From assembly GCA_017979445.1 (NCBI GenBank), contig CM030717.1:28585132-28649131 (forward strand): a stretch of DNA of 64,000 nucleotides, written 5' to 3'. The notes beneath the pieces were generated by a model. The model had not been told where the DNA came from and made no database searches. It worked only from the letters and a program-made list of their open reading frames with translations. Position numbers and translations under genes: made by a program. How positions within the stretch are numbered: position 1 is the stretch's first letter; each line of letters begins with the position of its first letter. This DNA comes from Akebia trifoliata. Lineage: Eukaryota > Streptophyta > Magnoliopsida > Ranunculales > Lardizabalaceae. This document shows positions 21,843 to 34,020 of this stretch, one piece after another.

Positions 21843-22623
21843 GTAACACTTTACCTAGATGTGCATTAAATATGGCTTCGGTACTTGATAATTCTGTTTG
21901 AAATCCAATATCCACCATCTCTTTTTCTCTTATAATAATTTGTTCATGTCTTTTCCATATCTTTTTGGTTTAGAATCATTCAAAATTCTACTTGTGAAGA
22001 TTATTCTAGTAAATCTTATTGTGTACATTATATGATACAGTCATACAGATACTTCAGCATGACTCAATGTACCATTATTTACACAATATAATAATGACAC
22101 TTGTATTGGATACTTCCAACACATTATAACTTTATTTCTAGTTTCACTATTGGATATTTTCTTACCTCATCGTGATTTTTCATTTGTTCTATTTTGAAAA
22201 AAAATTTATAAAAAAAAGGGTCAAATTTCTCATTAATTATAAAGAATACTAACTTTTTAAAACCAAATTAAAATGTTGGACTGTCATTTTGTAACTCGTT
22301 GGACAGTCCAATGTTTTACATTGTATTTTAAATAAAACACCAAAACTGACCCAATCTAAGAAATGTCACACTAATTGAAAATGTTGTGTGGGTCAATCAA
22401 TTGATGGGCATTTATATGTTATGGTTCTAAATGGACCCCATGATATATGTCCATACTATATAAGTTAGCTTTATTTACGTGCATGTATGTGCCTATGTAA
22501 TAAGGATACTGCAATTTTTAGGACTTTTTCTATGTTGAACATGTATCAGTGGTCCCACGTCATACACATCGTACCTATGTCGATGACACTAGTCCATGTC
22601 GTTGTTACATATATCTCTGGATA

Positions 22624-22661
22624 TGTAGGTGTAGGTGTAGGTGTAGGTGTGTGTGTGTGTT
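22624..22661 (+). repeat. (GTAGGT)n then (GT)n microsatellite
   Basis: Four GTAGGT units are followed by about six GT units (gtaggtgtaggtgtaggtgt, then gtgtgtgtgtgt). Part of the CACTA-like element interior; it keeps a 66-codon frame open that has no domain. Confidence 0.9.
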
Positions 22662-23963
22662 ATTTCATTAGTAGCAATGTAGAATAACTTTCATCATTTT
22701 ATCCTTTATACTGCCACCTGTTTCACATGCTCCTTGATCCAAACTGTCCGATTGATAGGCCCAATTATGGAGATATTATTACCCCAAAAGTTATACCGAT
22801 TGGGTGAATTTAGAACCGTAAAAAGAGTATGTTCCCTACTCTATTTACAACTTTTGGTGCTTGATTTGAATTGACTTTGACATGTTAGTTTGACCATCTT
22901 ACCCATAAATGAACACTCAAAATAGTTCAATTTCTACTTTTTGATTATTCTCACACTCCCAACATAGGTCCATTGTAGCACTTTAGGCCATTCCCAACAT
23001 AAAACCATGTTCTAGCACTTTCGGTAACTAAGTTTTAAACTAGTTACTATTGGCATCTGGTTTGTGTATTTTCTAAGTATTGAGCAATGAACATTGGTTG
23101 TGGCATGTCAAAATAACTGGTTCTTATGTTGGTGGGTTATGGTTGCTTATAACCGTTCTTCATTAGTGGAAGACTGCTCGATTACAACTAACCAAGTTAG
23201 CCTAGAATTGGTTTTCTATCAACTTGTTTTTTCAATTTGCTATTAATATTCATAAATATACAGTTCTTGAAGATCTTGATGGTATTTTTCCTTCATATAT
23301 TAGTTCTTGTTTTCTAACATTTTTGAATAAAGTCTAGCTATGTTCTTCTATTACTTTGGGTTGATATCTCGATGTACTAAACATTTTCCATGTAGGTACG
23401 AGAACGCTATTAGGTTTTCTTTGAGAACAATGGCAATGGAGGGGAAATCCAAATCTTAAGGAAAATAAGAGGGCACGATAGAACGAAGAGAGCCAGAAGA
23501 GATCAAAGGCATTGCAACCATTTACTTCTAATTGTATTTATTTATAAGCAATTATGTGATGTAATATCATTTGTAAGTGTCAAATTGCTTTAATTAGAGC
23601 TTGTTTAGTAATGGAATTTCAATATATAATATGAATTTTGAGTTGTTTAGTTTAATTTGGAGCTTGTTTTATAATTTTTGTTTAGTTTTTTTATTTTTCT
23701 AATTTTTTTAATTACTGTTTCATTTATTGTGATTAGTAAATTAGAAGATCATCCTATTGTTTGTTAAACCTCCATATTCAACGGTCATACTCTATGGATT
23801 TTTTGTTTTTTTTTTTTTTGAAACTCATTCTCTAATAATTTGATAGTTCAAGGCCGTCATAAAAAAATAAATAAAAATTCTACAAGAAAATATTTGATAG
23901 GACGATCCGTCAAATTTCCCAAAATTTGATGAGTTGAGACCGCCAAATATGGGCTTTAGTATA

Positions 23964-24316
23964 ACCCCCAAGTAACAGGATCAACTAAGAGGGATGTTCC
24001 CAAATAATATTGGAAAATCACATTAAATTTATTATCACATTAGAAGATATATCTTCCTCTCCCCGGATCTCTCCCCATTCCTCTTCAACCATACACTATG
24101 ATTTGAACTCTACCAATGTACATATGGGAAAATTGTATGGCTAATATGTTAGACCACGTTTTAGTTATAGCTTGTATAGCTAATATGTTAGACCACGTTT
24201 TAGTTATAGCTTTATACCTCCACGTTGTTGTGTTAATTTTTTTTTTTTTTTTAAGTTCTAGAAACTTTTGAATTCCAAAACAACTAAAGAAAGCCTATAC
24301 ATCTAATAATTCAATA
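23964..24316. other. Intergenic, with a short tandem duplication
   Basis: No gene seen. At 24135-24213 a unit of about 40 bp (gctaatatgttagaccacgt and onward) occurs twice in tandem with almost no change. T- and A-rich runs fill the remainder. Confidence 0.7.
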
Positions 24317-24468
24317 TTTTTTTTTTGATAATCGGTTATCTATGTAGACAGTGGACCGGGTCGGGGGGCACATCACACACATATTCGTAAGTATCCAACT
24401 CAAGACCTATCTTACGGGGCATTACCCGCATATTGGTCTGAAGTAGCCATTGAGCCAATCCCTCGGGA
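24317..24468 (-). mobile_element. tRNA-derived SINE
   Basis: On the minus strand the element starts ggattggctcaatggcta, an A-box-like promoter. It continues through a B-box-like ggtcttgagttggata and ends in A10 (T10 on the plus strand at 24317-24326). Size (about 150 bp), internal Pol III boxes and a poly-A end are those of plant tRNA-derived SINEs. No clear TSD was found. Confidence 0.65.
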
Positions 24469-25134
24469 TTCTCTCTTGTATTCTAGAAAGAAAAGGACAC
24501 TTCAATAAAGAACTGAAAAAATGTTGGAGTGACTCTTAAAGAATTTTTATAAGTAACCTTGATGGTCTAGGGATCTTACTAATTGGATAAAGATCTATGC
24601 CCTCTTCTCTCATAACTATAAGAGATAGGGAGAGAAGGTGAGTCCTGTTGAAAGTGGACTTTGGACGATTCACATGTGAAGGGGTATTGATGATCTTCTA
24701 TAGTTTTTTATTTGATCAACTCGATTTGAGGCACAAGGTACGCTTTCTAACAATTTATTAATTCGTCATGACTATTCTTTGAGATATAACTTGGTTCAAA
24801 CAATTTCATAGGTATTGGATTGTTAAATGCACTTGTGAAATTAGATTTTAGAATAGATTAAAATCTTTATCTTTATTAAAATAAGAGAAAGAGAGAGAGG
24901 AACTCGCAAATTCTAATCCCATTTGATCAGATGAAACATCCATTAATCTCCCCATCTACGTATTGATTCTAGTTGCAAAGAATGGGATGCAACAAAAAAA
25001 TAAAAAATAAAAAACTAATTTCCATCCCATTCAGAATATTTCAATTATAGGCTTGGTGTGTAAATAACGGTTTGCGTGAAAATACAAGTTCTCAATTACC
25101 ATATTTTGTATATATCTATATAGAGTCATGTGGG
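24469..25134. other. Intergenic, no gene
   Basis: AT-rich. A short GA-rich run (gagaaagagagagagg) lies at about 24884-24899. I see no ORF, RNA gene or transposon end. Confidence 0.5.
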
Positions 25135-25281
25135 AGTAACATTGAAATTGACATCATTTAAAACATTCATATGCATTGAATCATAGAGGCTTCTCACTCG
25201 TATCTTGATGAAAAGCATCTATGGTTCTATAGACACATCTACGTCAACAATGTCTCAAACGATGTCAATTTCAATGTTACT
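25135..25281. mobile_element. MITE, family with GCATCTAYRGTT core (copy 1)
   Basis: Perfect 21-bp terminal inverted repeats (agtaacattgaaattgaca... and its complement ending gttact) bound 147 bp. The right half holds gaaaagcatctatggttcta and acatctacgtcaaca. Related copies are at 26784-26904 and 49505-49653. Confidence 0.85.
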
Positions 25282-25295
25282 TCAACATTATCCAT

Positions 25296-26366
25296 CTATA
25301 TAATAAAATACAACGGCCGGAACCACTTGTAAGAGATAAACATCTCATCCAGTTATAGTAATCCCATTTTACTTCTTTCCTCCCCCCTTCAACTATATTT
25401 ACCTTGTTCCTGTCGTAAGCACGGGCGAACTCTAGTCTATATAATAAAACACAACGATAGATCCATTTAGGGAGGATAAACGTCTTATCCATCAAAATTG
25501 ACCCCCACTTTATTACTTTCCTATTCCCCCCTCAACTTTATTGTTTTTACTCTCCTCCTCCCCTACTCCTTTCCTTTTTGCAATAATACCCCTTTAATTT
25601 TAATATCTTGGGTGAATTAGTATTTTGTGATCTGGAAATGGGTTATTTAGGATTTCGACTCATTGTTCATTTTACTTCTTTCCTCCCCACTTCAACTATA
25701 TTTATTTTGCTCCTGTCGTAGACAAGGGTGAGCTCTAAGCTATATAATAAAACACAACGGTAGGTCCACTTAGGGAGGATAAACATCTCATCCATCAATA
25801 TTGACCCCCACTTTATTGTTTTCCTATTCCCCCCTCAATTTTATTGTTTTTAATCTCCTCCTCCCCCACTTCTTTCCCTTTTGCAATAATACCCCTTTAA
25901 TTTTAATATCTTGGGTGAATTACTATTTTGTGAGCTGAAAATGGATTATTTAGGATTTCGACTCATTGATCATTTTAATTTTAATTACCAAAACGTGAAT
26001 GATCTCGTTTTCATCATATAAAAAATTAGAATGGTAACAAATTCAACGATTTTAAAGTGACAATTTCGTAGGTTTAACCAATTAGTCATTTTAAACCTGC
26101 AAAATTGTCACTTTAAACCTACAAAATAGTCACTTTAAAAACCTCTGAATTTTTCACTACCCACATTTCCGTAATTAAAATGAACTGGGAGCTAGAATCG
26201 TAAATTCGTCAAAAGTTGATCACTTTTTCGTAAATATCCCTAATAACTTTTACCTTTTACCCCTTCAACCCCAGAGTTTTTATAATAATACCCTCCAATT
26301 TTATTATTTCTCCACTTTTACCCCTTTAACCCTAAGAGAGGATGCTCATGCCTACAACGAACTCTA
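25296..26366 (+). mobile_element. Tandem Helitron-like units
   Basis: The start motif ctatataataaaacacaacg recurs at about 25300, 25438 and 25740. Each unit boundary is preceded by a 3'-end-like motif: gggcgaactctag (to 25436), gggtgagctctaa (to 25738) and caacgaactctag (to 26366), with CTAG/CTAA fitting the Helitron CTRR end. GC-rich cacggg/cctgtcg stretches before two of the ends may be the terminal hairpin. Units 2 and 3 share long near-identical sequence (acccccactttatt... onward). No Rep/helicase. The tail of similar pyrimidine-rich sequence continues to about 26700. Confidence 0.5.
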
Positions 26367-26783
26367 GTATATAATTCTACAATTTTAAACGTTCCATCCA
26401 GCTTACTTTCTTCTTTTTCCCTACCCTCTAATTTTACTATCTTTCCTCTTTTAACCCCTTCAACCCTCTTTATTAAATTTCCTCACTCCCCTTTTTTAAT
26501 AATACATCTCCTACTTTATTCTTTTTCATTTTTTACCATTTTAATTTCATGGATTTTTAATAATACTCTTCTAATTTTATAATTTTTTTCACTTTTACCT
26601 CCTAATCTTAACTATTTTTTCACTTTTACTACTTAAGCTATATAACTACTTCCCTAAAAATCAGGATCATCAAACTAACAAGCCTCCTCCAGTAACAAAA
26701 CTCTCAATCGAATGCTATCTTGAACCACGTGTCAGTCTAACCATATCTTAATTTTTTAAAACATTTTATTATGAGTCATGCTT

Positions 26784-26904
26784 GGGTGACATTGTGGATA
26801 CAACCGTAAATGTGTTTCCGCGATAAACAAATAAAAAGCATCTACAGTTATATGCACGCTTCCACATCAGAAATGTGAGAATCGCAGTACATCCAATGTC
26901 ACCC
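26784..26904. mobile_element. MITE, family with GCATCTAYRGTT core (copy 2)
   Basis: Ends gggtgacattg and caatgtcaccc are inverted over 11 bp and bound 121 bp. The interior holds aaaaagcatctacagttata and cttccacatcag, matching the core of copies 1 and 3. Confidence 0.8.
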
Positions 26905-27327
26905 CCACAAAATGTTTGCACATAGAAAATGGTGGGAATTCAATTTTCCTTGGAAAATGTGTTACATATTTTCTCAAGAATTCAATTTCTTTGTCCAAAG
27001 AGGAGGGAAAATCCACAGTTCATGAGTTTTCCAACCGAGTATCATTCTCACTATTTTCCTCACCCCAAAATTGAAAACTATAGTTTTAAAACTCAAAAAC
27101 CTAACACAAGTCGGATGTCCATAAGTCCAATCAATTAGATAACTTGTGAGTCGACCCGAATGAGTCAAAGAAAAATATTTGTATTCATAAATAATATTTT
27201 AGTCATTTGATCATTTTTCAAAAGAATTCACATTACCATAAAAATGAATTCCCTGCAATCATACACATCTGGATCACCATTTATCATTACCAAGTCTCAT
27301 CCTAAAGATTCCTTCATTCAATTTGTC

Positions 27328-27338
27328 CAAAGACATTA
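27328..27338. repeat. LINE target-site duplication, left copy
   Basis: CAAAGACATTA, identical to 48935-48945. It lies next to the LINE poly-A (T9 on the plus strand, 27340-27348). Confidence 0.92.
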
Positions 27339-27445
27339 ATTTTTTTTTATGAGTAAGAAATCATTATAAAAGTAAGATCTACCATAATGACCAACCAAGC
27401 AAGAACCAATACAAAGGGGACTACTCAATAACCATACGACAAACC

Positions 27446-28876
27446 CTATCCCAATTGCCTACGAAATCCTCTAAGACCCCCATAAATTCCTTGAAAATCA
27501 TAGACCAAAAGAAAATCCAAAATGACCAAAATTGTGTCGTTACAATTCTTCACCATTCCATTAAAGTTGCGACTATTGCGCTCCCTACAAAAACTCCAAC
27601 AAATCGCAAACTTGGTAAAGCTCCACAGCAATATCTTCGCACCTAAGAAAGAGTCACTAAGAGAAAAGCAAAAGGCAAAAAAAAATCTTCGACCATTTCG
27701 GGCATGCAAGTCAAAACTCCGAACAAATTAAAGAAATGTATTCAAATCTCGGAAGTGAAACTACAATGGAGGATAATATCGCCAGTTGATTCCCGTCTCT
27801 CAAACACAACAAGCAACCATTAACCCACACATACCCCTTCTTATCAAGAAGTCCGTCTGAATCCTACCTAGCACTGCAATCCACGTAAAGAAGGCAATCT
27901 TTTTTGGAACCTTAGGCCCCAAATGGCTACATAATGGAAATAGGGCTTCTCAACATTACAAAAAGAGTGATAAAAAGACTTAACCGAAAACCTTCCATCC
28001 TTGCTTTCTTTCCAAGTTCTCTCATCCTCTCTCCCAAAGTCAGGGAGGAGAGATGAAGTGTTGGTGATTAACCTCCCAAATTCCCCCAATTCCAAATCAT
28101 TAAAAACTCTCCCGAAACCAAAGTTCGAAGCCCACTCTCCACGCACAAACCTTCTAAAGTTGGATACTAGTAAGCCTTTCTTATAGCAGAAATGGAGTAA
28201 ACAGATGGAAACTCTTCCTAAGCGGCTAAGTACCACACCAAGTATCTTCCCTAAACCAAACATTATCTCCTTTTCCCAATCTAAATTGCTTTCTCACTTC
28301 GAAAAGTGGAAGAGCCCCTACAATCTCTCTCCAGAAATCACACTCTTGCAGTGCCCTAGTTGCCCCCCTCTCCCACCCAAAAGCATTGGACCTGAATTTC
28401 GCCGCTATGACCCGTCTCCAAAGACTATCCCTTTCCACCCCTAAACCTCTAAAACCACTTACCCAAAAGAGCTGAATTCGTCAAACCTAATCACCTAACC
28501 ACCAAGGTTCTTGTCTGAACACACCAATTTCCAACTTACCAAGTGATGCTTCCAATTATCTTCTCTATCATGCCACAAGAAGTTTCGAAACAACTTGTCT
28601 AGCTTCAATTCCACACTATGAGGAATCTTGAATAAAGATAGGAAGTAGACCAAAATACTAGAGGCACACTCTTAATCAAAGTCAATTTGCCCTCTTTAGA
28701 GAAATAGTTCTCTTGCCAAGCTGTTAATATCCTTCCAACCCTTTCGATAATGAGATCCCACATTGCCAATCGACTATAAGGAGTCCCCAAGGGAAGCCCC
28801 AAATAGGAAGTTGGAAGAACACCCACCTGCCAACCCAAAGAAGCTGCAAAAAAGGACACAACTAAGACTTTCCCTA
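27446..28876 (-). pseudogene. LINE ORF2, C-terminal part
   Basis: Minus-strand frames read in order: SYLGLPLGTPYSRLAMWD and GKLTLIKSV (28605-28859), the end of the reverse transcriptase / thumb; LWRRVIAAKF and VWFREDTWCG (28226-28438); RTWKESKDGRFSVKSFY (27868-28263), the start of the zinc-binding RVT domain at the C-terminus of plant LINE ORF2. A last open stretch at 27446-27709 probably covers the remaining C-terminus. Stops and shifts separate the pieces. The plus-strand frames over this region are antisense shadows. Confidence 0.88.
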
Positions 28877-28881
28877 CCGGC
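28877..28881. repeat. TSD of the Tat composite, left copy
   Basis: CCGGC, repeated at 45445-45449. It belongs to the LINE ORF2 coding sequence. Confidence 0.85.
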
Positions 28882-29554
28882 TATAGACACCCCATTTTTG
28901 CATATGTCTAATTTGACAATTTGTCACTTGATTGTGGTGGATTCCTAATGACGAGCGCGAAGATTTTGAAAGTTGAAAGAGTACATTTCCCAATTTTTCC
29001 CATTTCTAGTCCTTTCATCTCTTTCACTCATTACGATTCGACATACAAATTTACACACGCTTAGGTTCACTACACCTTACACTCGATTTAGCATATACGC
29101 TTATGTTCGTTACACAATTCTATAATCTAGAAACCTTGCAACGCTAGAAAAATGTGACCTCGAGATTTAGAAATAATCACGTTGGGATTGAAAAAAACCT
29201 CACTCTAAAATTCATATGATTTGCAAAAATGAACAAAATGACGAAAATTCCTCTCATGAATCCCATATCTCCAGAAAATATCGAAAGTATCATCATTGCC
29301 TTCAATATATGATTTCGAATCTAACAGGACCCAAACTTATGAAAACAAAGAAATTTACGAGAAATCACAAAAATGACCGAAACAAGCCCTCGATGTCCGA
29401 CTTTTTACCTAGAGACCTTGACTCGAAGGAAAACATAATCGAAAAAATAATTATCAACAAATTTATGCACATCAAAAATCTAAAAAAAGTTGAAAATTTA
29501 CGCATTGAAGATTTTAATTGATCAACAATTGACTAATGACATAAATCGACCAAT

Positions 29555-29830
29555 CAAATAAAAATTTAATCGTCTAATCAAATTCAAATGAAAAATAAAT
29601 CAACTTATCAAATTCAAATTAAATCAACCAATCAAAATTAAAATTAAAATTTAATCAACCAATCAAGTCAAAATTAAAATTTAATCAATCAATCAAATTA
29701 AAATTCAATCGACCAATCAAGTCAAAATTAAAATTTAATCAACCAACCAAATTAAAATTAAAATTTAATTGACCAACAGAAGTAAGATAAAAAATCAATT
29801 GATCAACCAAATTAAAATTAAAATCTAATT
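29555..29830 (+). repeat. 30-bp LTR minisatellite (aaccaatcaa...aaaatttaatc)
   Basis: About nine degenerate units of the type aaccaatcaagtcaaaatta followed by aaatttaatc. Its inverted counterpart lies at 33045-33365 in the minus-facing LTR. Confidence 0.85.
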
Positions 29831-30399
29831 GATGGAGGACTAGCGAATTGCGAAAAACGTGGGATCATTACCCGTGTGGTTCTATAAGAAACATGCTTAG
29901 TCAAAACAAAAAAAAGGAAACTTTTTAACAACATGATAAAATAAAAAAATAAAAAGTTGAAAAAAAAAACAAGAAAAGTTAGAAATTTAAAATAAATGAA
30001 TAAAAACTCTTTCTATCCCACGTTTGGGGACTCTCATTCTCCCCAAACTCACAACTCTCTCTATCCTTCTCCTCTACACTTTTCTTTCTTGTTCCTTCAA
30101 AGATAAAAAAGAAACAAAAGAACAAAACATCGAACAACAAAAAATAATAATATACAAGAAGAAGTTCAAAAGACATGCATTCTTCATCCTCTCCTATCAC
30201 GCCTCTCACGATTACCTTAGATTGAGCCTGAAGGAATCTTGCACAACAATTTTTTTTAGGTGAGTTTAGCTTCTTACTTTAGTTTTTTTCTTTTTCTTTT
30301 TTTAATTATTTCTTCTTCTTTTCTTTTCCCATATTTTTTTTGCCAAATTGATATTCTTGAATTTTTTTTTTATCATCGTAATTTTAGTTTGAAAATTTA

Positions 30400-30870
30400 T
30401 ATTTTTCATATTTTCTAAATTAATATTCGTATTCATATTTTTCAGCTTTATTATTTTTATATAATATTGATTTGCATCAATTTTGTGATCTATGAATGTT
30501 CATAATTTTCAGATTTGATAATTTTAACATGATATTGATTTTCATCAATTTTATGAGTTATGAATGTTCATGATTTCCAAATTTGATAATTTTTATATGA
30601 TATTGATATTCATCAATTTTATGATTTATGAATATTAATATTTTTTAGATTTGATAAATTTTATATGATATTGATTTATATCAATTTTGTGATTTATGAA
30701 TGTTTATATTTTTCAGATTTGATATTTTCATAAGATATTGCATTTTATCAATTTTGTGATATATAAATGTTCATATTTTTTAAGATTTGATAAGTTTGTA
30801 TGACATTAATTTTCACCAATCTTGTGATTTATGTTCATTCATATTTCATTAATTTGATAGTTTTGTGCAA
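30400..30870 (+). repeat. 62-bp AT-rich LTR minisatellite
   Basis: Units of gatttgataatttttatatg, atattgattttcatcaattt and gtgatttatgaatgttcata repeat about seven times. Inverted copies lie at 31660-32230 and 43210-43500, direct copies at 44170-44570. Confidence 0.85.
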
Positions 30871-30894
30871 TATTGAAATTTGCCATTTCGTTAA

Positions 30895-32493
30895 ATGGTA
30901 AAAAAGAGTTTGATTAGGGGATTTTCTAATGATTAGGAGTCATCATCTAATTTAGGTCAGGGGAACAAAAATAACTTCAAATGGATCGGTCCACGGATAA
31001 GGAAAATGGGTAAGGAGTCAAATTACAAGTTTCGGAAAGTATTACACATCGAACCTACCCAATTAAGATAATTGGTCTCTACTACAATCCAAAACTATCC
31101 TATGATCAATGGGCAAAGATTGAGTCAAACTAAGGTCCAGTTATCATCAATTTATGTTGAATTTGCTAAATGGATTCTACAGCTAAATTTTTTCCAAACA
31201 TTACATGATTCCTTAAATTTTGCATAAAAATGAAAAAAACCCTAATCATATCCCACATTCTAAAGTTCAATGTAAAAAATCTTGAATCCATATTACCAAA
31301 TTGGTAGGATATGTAAAAACTCCGAGTCAAAAAAAAAATTATTGAATTAAGAATATATGAATGTATATGAACTTTCTAAATTGGAAATCATTGATTTTGG
31401 CAAAATTCGTGAATTAGAAAAATTATGAATAAAATTTAAAATTAGAAAGAAGATGAAATTTCCAAATTAAAAATGAACTTCCAAATTAAAAAATTATGAA
31501 TATGAAATTTTCAAATTAAAAATTATGAATATGAACTTTTCAAATTAGAAACTTATGAATATAAACTTTCCAAATTAAAATTTATGAATATGAATTTTCA
31601 AAATTAGGAGATTATAAATATACGGCAACTCGAAGAATTGGCAAATTTCAATATCGCACAAAACTATCAAATTAATAAAATATAAATGCACATAAATCAC
31701 AAGATTGATGAAAATCAATGCCATACAAAATTATCAAATCTAAAAAAAAATATGAACATTCATAAATCACAAAATTTATAAAACTCAATATCATTTAGAA
31801 ATATCAAATCTAAAAAATATGAACATTCATAAATCACAAAATTGATGAAAATCAATATCATATAAGAATTATCAAATCTGAAAATTATGAATCTTCATTA
31901 ATCATAAAATTTATGCAAATCAGTATCATATAAAAATTATCAAATCTAAAAATTATGAACATTCATAAATCACAAACTTAATGAAAAATCAATATCATAT
32001 AAAAATTATCAAATCTGAAAATTATGAACATTCATTAATCACAAAATTGATACAAATCAATATTATATAAAAATTATCAAATCAGAAAATTATAAATATT
32101 CATAAATCATAAAATTGATGAAAATCAATATCATGTTAAATTTATCAAATCTAGAAATTGTGAAAATTCATAAATCACAAAAATTGATGCAAATCAAAAT
32201 CATATAAAAATATCAAATCTGGAAAATATAAATATCAATATCAATTTGAAAAATATAAAATATATGAATTTTCCAACTAAAATTACAATGATAAAAAAAA
32301 TCTAAGAATATCAATTTGGAAAAAAAAAAAAAAAAAAAAGAAAGGAAAAGAAGAAATAATAAAGGATTAAAAAAAATAATTAAAGTAAGAAGCTAAACGC
32401 ACCAAAAAAATGATTGTACAAGATTCCTTTAGGAGGGATTAGAGGTAATTGGAGAAACGTGATGGGAGAGGATGAAGAATGCAGGTCCTTCAC

Positions 32494-32524
<31 letters not shown>

Positions 32525-34005
32525 GTATATCATTATTATTATTTTTTTATGTTTTCTTCTTTTTTCTTTTGTTTTCTGTTTTATCTTTGAAGGAACAAGA
32601 AAGAAAAGTGTAGAGGAAGAACGATTGTAGAATAGGAGGAAAACTTGAGAAGGTTGGGAAGAAGGAGAGAGTCCCCAAACGTAGGATAGAAAAAGAGTTT
32701 TAAAAAAAAACTTTCTAATTTTTTTTTTCTTCTCTTTTTTTTTCAATGTTTTTTATCATTTCCTCTTTTTTCAACGTTTTTTATCATTTCCTCTTTTTTC
32801 AACGTTTTTTATCATTTCCTCTTTTTTCACGTTTTTTAGTCTTTCCTTTTTTTATCACATTTTTAAAAAGCTTCCTTTTTTTTATGTTTCACGTTTCTTA
32901 TTTATTTTTTTTAAAACAAACTCTTTTTTTAAGTTTCCTTTTCTTTTTTTTTTTGTTTCACGTTTCTCTTTTTTTTTACCAAGCACGTTTCTTATAGAAC
33001 CACACGAGTAATGATCTCACGTTTTTCGCAATTCGGTAATCCTCCATCAATTAGATTTTAATTTTAATTTGGTCGATCAATTGATTTTTAATCTTACTTC
33101 TATTGGTCAATTAAATTTTAATTTTAATTTGATTGGTTGATTAAATTTTAATTTTGACTCGATTGGTTGCTTGAATTTTATTTTGAATTTGATTAGTTAA
33201 TTGAACTTTAATTTCAATTTTTATTGGTTGATTTAATATTAATTTGAATTTGATTAGTCGATTAAATTTTTATTTGAACTTGATTTGATTAAATTTTGAT
33301 TTGAATTTGATTAGTTGATTAAATTTCAATTTTTTTTTATTGGTCGGTTTATGTCATTAGTCAATTGTTGATCAATTAAAATCGTCAATGCATAACTTTC
33401 AATGTTTTTTTTTAAAATTTTTGATGTACGTAAATCTATTGATAATTATTTTTTCGATTACATTTTCCTAAGATTCTAAGTCGCTAGGTAAAAAGTTGGA
33501 CATTGAGGGGTGTTTTGGTCATTTTTGTGATTTCACATAAACTTCTCCGTTTTCATTGATTTTAGTCCCGTTAGGTTCAAAATCATATTCTAAAGGCAAT
33601 GACGATACTTTCCAAAGATATGGGATTCGTGAGGGGTATTTCCATCATTTTATTTATTTTTGCAAATCTTATTAATTTTGATGTGAGATTTTTTTTAGTC
33701 CAACGTAATTATTTCTAAGTCTCGATGTCACATTTTCTTAACGTCGTGAGGTTTCTAAACTATCGAAATATGTAACAAACCTAAGCGTACATACTTGCTA
33801 AATCAAGTATAAGGTATAACGATCCTAAGCGTGCGTAAATTTCTATGTCGAATCGTAATGAGTGAAAGAGATGAAAGGATTAGAAATAGGAAAAATAGAG
33901 AAATACTCTTCCAACTTTCTAATTCTTCGCGCTCATCATTAGGAATCCATCAAAATCAAGTGGCAAAATCTCGAATTAACCATATGCAAAAATGGGATGT
34001 TTACA
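30895..34005 (-). repeat. Minus-facing Tat LTR (3' LTR of the minus element)
   Basis: On the minus strand it begins TGTAAACATCCC at 34005, next to the polypurine tract, and runs about 3.1 kb to 30895, where the last 18 or so bases of the LTR are missing. It contains the same minisatellites as the plus-facing copies in inverse order, T/A-rich tracts (32700-33000 on the plus strand) and (ctt)n at 32490-32524. Confidence 0.85.
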
Positions 34006-34020
34006 GATGCCCCTCTTTGG
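34006..34020 (-). other. Polypurine tract of the minus Tat element
   Basis: Minus strand ccaaagaggggcatc, identical to the tracts before LTR A and LTR B, directly before the LTR start at 34005. Confidence 0.85.

Larger units (their letters stand above)
21404..23963. mobile_element. CACTA-like non-autonomous element with captured gene fragment
   Basis: The left end (actactagaatc followed by aaaggcccga) sits exactly where homology to the array leader stops and resembles the CACTA terminus CACTACTAGAA with its first base changed. The right end is tentative: near 23850-23963 there are subterminal motifs (gaccgccaaat, ggccgtcat, gatccgtcaaat) typical of plant CACTA elements, ending gggctttagta. 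No transposase is recognised. It holds a starch branching enzyme exon with intron flanks. Confidence 0.5.
28882..30894 (+). repeat. Plus-facing Tat LTR, left, 3'-truncated
   Basis: Covers the first 2.0 kb of an LTR of about 3.1 kb. It is the inverted counterpart of the start of 30895-34005 (for example cacgtttggggactctcatt at 30018 against the complement near 32670). It ends at gaaatttgccatttcgtt, where it fuses to the end of the minus-facing LTR. Contains minisatellites at 29555-29830 and 30400-30870. The frames at 29216-29521 and 29979-30263 have no domains. Confidence 0.85.

Noticed and set aside
24317..24468. Possible tRNA gene
   Set aside because: A- and B-box-like sequences exist, but no cloverleaf with paired acceptor stem forms, and a poly-A end is present, so a SINE fits better.
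28001..28444. Plus-strand ORFs, and likewise those at 45411-48730
   Set aside because: Antisense of LINE ORF1/ORF2, whose conserved motifs are on the minus strand.
32429..32997. Lysine-rich minus ORF and phenylalanine-rich plus ORF
   Set aside because: Low-complexity A/T tracts of an LTR; no real protein signal.
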